Part shown: positions 60,599 to 64,000 of the stretch, piece by piece | How positions within the stretch are numbered: the stretch's first letter is position 1 | Layout of the letters: the number at the start of each line of letters is the position of its first letter | Origin: Pedobacter psychrodurus | Lineage (GTDB): Bacteria > Bacteroidota > Bacteroidia > Sphingobacteriales > Sphingobacteriaceae | Length of the DNA stretch: 64,000 nucleotides | Assembly: GCF_004331735.1 (NCBI RefSeq) | Contig: NZ_SJSO01000001.1 | Span: 360,834 to 424,833, forward strand | Direction of reading: 5' to 3' | Notes under the pieces: generated by a model | Told to the model about the DNA's origin: nothing | Databases searched by the model: none | What the model saw: the letters and a program-made list of their open reading frames with translations, nothing else | Translations under genes and position numbers: made by a program

Positions 60599-63184
60599 AT
60601 GCCTAAACTTCGTTTAACTACGCAACGAGAATCTATTTTTAATGATGAGGTAATCTCAAAATTTGAACTGTTTAACAGTTTATTTCTCACCTTGCCTTTT
60701 TACAAAATTAAAGACACCGGAACACTACTTCCGTTGTTTTTTAAGAGTTGTGAAGAGGGTATTGCAAACGGAGAAAAACCTGCACAGATTATCGAAGAAT
60801 TTTTCGCCAAGTATACCAGTTATACCGAGCGAAAGGATATTGTAGACCTACTCTTTCGCTTCATTCAGTATATCGAACGTCAGGTGGTACTTTTTGATGC
60901 TGTAGAAGATGCTTCTTTTACCAAACTCAATACAACCGACGAGCAGAGTACATTAGCATTTATCTTAAAAAAGAATGCTGATAACAAACCGATGTTATCA
61001 AAAATTGAGAAGTTGATTGATGAACTTTCGCTTCGTTTGGTTTTAACCGCACACCCAACACAGTTTTATCCTGGAAGTGTATTGGCCATTATTACCGATT
61101 TAACGAAGGCCATTAGAGATAACGACCTTACCTCGATGAACTCGTTGTTACAGCAATTGGGTAAAACACCGTTTTTTAACAAAAAATCGCCAACACCAGT
61201 TGATGAGGCCTTAAACCTTGCCTGGTTCTTAGAAAATACATTTTACTTTGCTGCGGCAAATATTCAGGAAGAAATAGATCAGAACCTGGATGAATATAAC
61301 CTGGAAACCAAGAAAATTTTAGAGCTAGGTTTCTGGCCAGGAGGAGATAGAGATGGAAATCCCAACATTCACGCTGAAACCACTTTAGAAGTTTCTAAAA
61401 TGTTGCGCCAAATTCTATTCCGTTGTTACTACCGCGATTTCAGGGTAATTAAACGCCGTATTACTTTTAGAGGCGTTGAAGAAAATATTGCAAAACTACA
61501 TGATGTACTGTATCTAAATGCATTCGATCAGACCTGTGAGCTTCAGGATATCTCTGATGAGTTAAGGGATAACCTGAATAAAATTAAAGAAACGTTGTTC
61601 GCCGAACATGAAGGTTTGTTTGTTGACCTGGTTAACGATCTGATCCGTAAGATAGATTTATATGGCAACTACTTCGCTTCGCTAGATATCCGTCAGGATA
61701 GCCGTGTACTTAGAAATGTACATGCCTATTGCCGAGCCAATAAGCCAATTTCTTCCTTATATCCTACCGATTATGATAAATTATCAGAAGCAGAGAAATT
61801 AGCCTTAATTTCTTTTAAAGAGGCAACCATCGTTTACGCTAGTGAGCCCGATGCCCTGACAAAAGATACGATTGAAGTAATCAAAGAAATTAAAGGCATT
61901 CAAAGACGTAACGGCGAAAAAGCCTGTCACCGTTTTATTATCAGTAATTGCCAGCAAGCGAGCGATATTTTGCAATTGATCGAACTTTTCCTTTGGAATG
62001 GCTGGAGTAAAGAATCTTTGACGATTGATTTTGTACCGCTTTTTGAAACCGTTAACGATTTAAAAGGAGCCGCTGCAATTATGGATACGCTTTACAGTAA
62101 TCCGTTTTATAAAGCACATTTAGCAAGTAGAGGGAATAAGCAGGATATTATGCTGGGTTATTCTGATAGTACCAAAGATGGTGGCTATTTGATGGCCAAC
62201 TGGTCTATTTTCAATGGTAAAACATCACTATCGGCGGTTTCTGCTAAACACAATATTCAGTTGGCATTTTTTGATGGACGTGGCGGCCCCCCTGCGCGTG
62301 GTGGAGGTAAAACGCACCGTTTTTACGCTTCAATGGGTAAAGAAATTGCGAATAAGAACATGCAATTGACCGTTCAGGGGCAAACCATTAGTTCACAATA
62401 TGGTTCGGTAGAAAGTGCTGAATTTAATATCGAACAATTAATCAACGCCGGATTGACCTCTGGACTGAAAGAAAAACACAATATTCTTTTAGATCCTGAA
62501 AATAAAACCTTGCTTGATGAGATGGCTGAAGAAAGTTACAAGGCTTTTGTCGACTTGCGTGAGCATCCATTATTTGTAAGTTATTTAGAGAAGTTATCTC
62601 CTTTGAAATTATTATCGCAAGCTAACATTAGCAGTCGCCCGGTAAAGAGAAATGGTGGTGGCGAAATGAAACTCGAAGATTTAAGAGCCATTAGTTTTGT
62701 TACCGCCTGGAGCATGCTAAAACAGAACGTTCCTGGTTTTTATGGAATGGGAACGGCTTTGAAAAGTCAGGAGAAAGCAGGTAACTGGGATAAAGTAGTA
62801 AAAGTTTATCAGGATTCTGATTATCTGAAAACCATTGTAGATAACTGTATGATGAGTATGAGCAAATCAGATTTCACAATTACCGCGCATTTAGCCGCAG
62901 ATGCGGCGTTTGGTGCTTTTTGGACTCAACTGCATAACGAATTCGAATTGGCTAAGGAAATGCTTTTAAAACTCTCCGGACAGCCAACATTGATGGCTAA
63001 TTATCCTGTAGATAAAAAATCAATCGCAACCCGCGAAAAGATTATTTTACCGTTGGTATTGATTCAGCATTTCGCTTTAGAGAAACTGCAACACGATCAG
63101 AACGAGAAAGACCAGCAGGCTTTAGAAAAGCTAGCGGTAAGAACGGTGTTTGGTATTGTAAATGCGGGTAGGAATTTGGCTTAA
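60599..63184 (+). CDS. ppc: Phosphoenolpyruvate carboxylase
   Basis: This 861-residue cytoplasmic enzyme adds bicarbonate to phosphoenolpyruvate, giving oxaloacetate to refill the TCA cycle. Marks are LRLVLTAHPTQFYPGS (catalytic His), FWPGGDRDGNPNIHAETT, MLGYSDSTKDGGYLMANW, and the glycine-rich loop FFDGRGGPPARGGGKTHRF with the essential arginines. Length and order fit the family; the PPARGGGK variant replaces TVGRGGGP of E. coli and is, to my knowledge, typical of Bacteroidota forms. It is transcribed alone, with a nested dyad in front and a good terminator behind. Confidence 0.97.
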   Translation: MPKLRLTTQRESIFNDEVISKFELFNSLFLTLPFYKIKDTGTLLPLFFKSCEEGIANGEKPAQIIEEFFAKYTSYTERKDIVDLLFRFIQYIERQVVLFDAVEDASFTKLNTTDEQSTLAFILKKNADNKPMLSKIEKLIDELSLRLVLTAHPTQFYPGSVLAIITDLTKAIRDNDLTSMNSLLQQLGKTPFFNKKSPTPVDEALNLAWFLENTFYFAAANIQEEIDQNLDEYNLETKKILELGFWPGGDRDGNPNIHAETTLEVSKMLRQILFRCYYRDFRVIKRRITFRGVEENIAKLHDVLYLNAFDQTCELQDISDELRDNLNKIKETLFAEHEGLFVDLVNDLIRKIDLYGNYFASLDIRQDSRVLRNVHAYCRANKPISSLYPTDYDKLSEAEKLALISFKEATIVYASEPDALTKDTIEVIKEIKGIQRRNGEKACHRFIISNCQQASDILQLIELFLWNGWSKESLTIDFVPLFETVNDLKGAAAIMDTLYSNPFYKAHLASRGNKQDIMLGYSDSTKDGGYLMANWSIFNGKTSLSAVSAKHNIQLAFFDGRGGPPARGGGKTHRFYASMGKEIANKNMQLTVQGQTISSQYGSVESAEFNIEQLINAGLTSGLKEKHNILLDPENKTLLDEMAEESYKAFVDLREHPLFVSYLEKLSPLKLLSQANISSRPVKRNGGGEMKLEDLRAISFVTAWSMLKQNVPGFYGMGTALKSQEKAGNWDKVVKVYQDSDYLKTIVDNCMMSMSKSDFTITAHLAADAAFGAFWTQLHNEFELAKEMLLKLSGQPTLMANYPVDKKSIATREKIILPLVLIQHFALEKLQHDQNEKDQQALEKLAVRTVFGIVNAGRNLA

Positions 63185-63751
63185 CCCAGGCTAAAAACCT
63201 GTAAGGTTTTTAAAACCTTACAGGTTAAATATATAACTCCAAGGTCTGTGTCCTCACAGACCTTTTTTTATGAGCATTTAAATTGATCGTCACCCTGATC
63301 CGATAGCTATCGGATTTATTTCAGGGCCTTATTTGCAGAAAAGATGCTGAAATAAATTCAACAAACGCAAGGAAGCCATGTAGGTCTTCACTGCGTTCAG
63401 AATGACAAACCTTGCCAGCTAAACCCGATTAAACGAATGCCGATTTAAGCATCTGTTTTTATTTACTTACGGTATGCTTGCTTGTTTCACAGGTTTTCTA
63501 CCGGCAGTAGGGAAAGCGGGACTGATGTAGCAGATGAAAACTGAACCTTGTTTTCCAAAAAATCACCGCCTATGCCATTATAAAGCTTCTGTGGTTCTTC
63601 GGTAGCAGATTCTTCACTACATTCAGAATGACAAACCCAGCGATTTAAACCTGATGGGAATGGCAGCGCCCGATTGAAAATCGGGACTAAAATGGAAAGC
63701 AGGAAAGATGCTGAAATAAATTCAGCATGATTGTTATGATAAAAACAAATT
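63185..63751. repeat. Gene-free region of terminators and dispersed repeats
   Basis: No gene is visible in these 567 bases. A near-perfect palindrome (AACCTGTAAGGTTTT at 63196-63210, complement at 63212-63226) comes first, then a terminator. A repeat copy at 63288-63412 has CGTCACCCTGA with the 18-bp palindrome ATCCGATAGCTATCGGAT (63298-63315) in its first hairpin. It is followed by GATGCTGAAATAAATTCA and ends TTCAGAATGACAAAC. A second fragment (about 63607-63636) repeats TTCAGAATGACAAAC. Repeat material at 63651-63731 ends GATGCTGAAATAAATTCAGC. Confidence 0.65.
63241..63270 (+). terminator. Intrinsic terminator downstream of ppc
   Basis: AAGGTCTGTG (63241-63250), loop TCCT and CACAGACCTT (63255-63264) form a perfect 10-bp stem followed by TTTTTA. 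Confidence 0.92.
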
Positions 63752-64000
63752 TTAAGCAGCCATATTATAGTTATTTTTATAGCTGGCTTGATTTTTTATA
63801 ACTGCAGCAACTCTTAGTGCTATCTTGTTTCTAACAGCATTAATTATGCTCATGCTATGCTTCCCTTCATCCTTTTTTCTATTATAATATGTTTTGAATT
63901 CCGCATTATGTTGAATTAGAGATAATGCACACATATGCAGCAATCTTTTAAGCTCTTTATTAGCCATCCGGTGTACCCTGGTTTTACCTTTGATACTTAT
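63752..64000 (-). CDS. IS110-family transposase, C-terminal part, runs off the right edge
   Basis: The frame is open across the window edge. The visible 82 residues read ISIKGKTRVHRMANKELKRLLHMCALSLI, then FKTYYNRKKDEGKHSMSIINAVRNKIALRVAAVIKNQ. GKTRV..MANKELK and the helical end with AVRNKxxLRVxAV are typical of the transposase_20 C-terminal domain of IS110 enzymes. The serine-type active site would be just outside or near the edge. The 3' end is intact, so the element could be complete beyond position 64000. IS110 elements lack terminal inverted repeats as a rule, and I see none here. Confidence 0.88.
   Translation of the reverse strand: MSIKGKTRVHRMANKELKRLLHMCALSLIQHNAEFKTYYNRKKDEGKHSMSIINAVRNKIALRVAAVIKNQASYKNNYNMAA

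Noticed and set aside
63196..63226. Palindrome AACCTGTAAGGTTTT with its complement as a terminator
   Set aside because: It has almost no loop and no T-run; the real terminator is the neighbouring hairpin at 63241-63270. I regard it as a repeat element.
63741..63967. A self-contained small protein of 71 residues at the right edge
   Set aside because: The frame continues upstream past its ATG to the window edge with IS110-like sequence (GKTRVHRMANKELK), so it is the end of a larger transposase rather than a small gene.
1..64000. A CRISPR array or prophage
   Set aside because: No regularly spaced direct repeats of CRISPR size, no cas genes and no phage structural genes were found; the repeats present are dispersed and palindromic.

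Overview
The window looks like a chromosomal segment of a Bacteroidota bacterium of the Sphingobacteriaceae, most likely Pedobacter or a close relative. This is inferred from paired SusC/SusD outer-membrane genes, a FecR anti-sigma factor with the Bacteroidota-type C-terminal domain, a propeller-type sensor kinase, promoters of the TTG/TTTG...TAnnTTTG type, low GC, and many dispersed intergenic repeats of the GTCATTGCGAGG, CGTCACCCTGA and GATGCTGAA...TTCAGCATGACG kinds. No rRNA, tRNA or CRISPR array was recognised.

Positions 1-22004 are mostly housekeeping: a membrane zinc peptidase, a FAD oxidoreductase, purU, rmuC, thiL, a dicarboxylate/amino-acid symporter, divergent nadA and nadB, a gamma carbonic anhydrase-like protein, an Ig-like lipoprotein, mnmG, an ABC-F ATPase, ybeY, a RelE/ParE-type toxin-antitoxin pair and a large DUF4175 coiled-coil membrane protein. 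Two identical parS-like 16-mers lie between mnmG and the ABC-F gene, which suggests an origin-proximal location.

Positions 22314-35136 form a nutrient-uptake locus: ECF sigma factor, FecR, SusC, SusD, a DUF4843-type lipoprotein, a PKD-like lipoprotein, two TlpA-type thioredoxin proteins and a two-lobed retropepsin-like protease. Positions 35305-37329 hold a small AT-rich island of poorly known genes: an XRE regulator, a lipoprotein thioredoxin, a secreted protein with a reduced peritrophin-A (CBM14-like) cysteine motif, and a lipoprotein.

Positions 37467-46452 encode an unusual GDPD-GH16 fusion, a Tat-exported phospholipase C, a propeller sensor kinase with its LuxR-type response regulator, a VOC protein and an AraC regulator. 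Positions 46744-52068 carry a second SusC/SusD pair and a secreted NTF2-like protein. After DUF2911 and a small membrane protein comes a GH9-polysaccharide deacetylase fusion (53128-55632), then a TetR-TolC-EmrA-EmrB efflux operon whose promoter is filled by a 26-bp palindrome, then ppc, repeats and the 3' part of an IS110-family transposase that runs off the right edge.

The most interesting unexplained points are the GDPD-GH16 and GH9-CE4 fusions, the island with the CBM14-like protein, the parS pair, and modular palindromes nested inside intergenic repeats.
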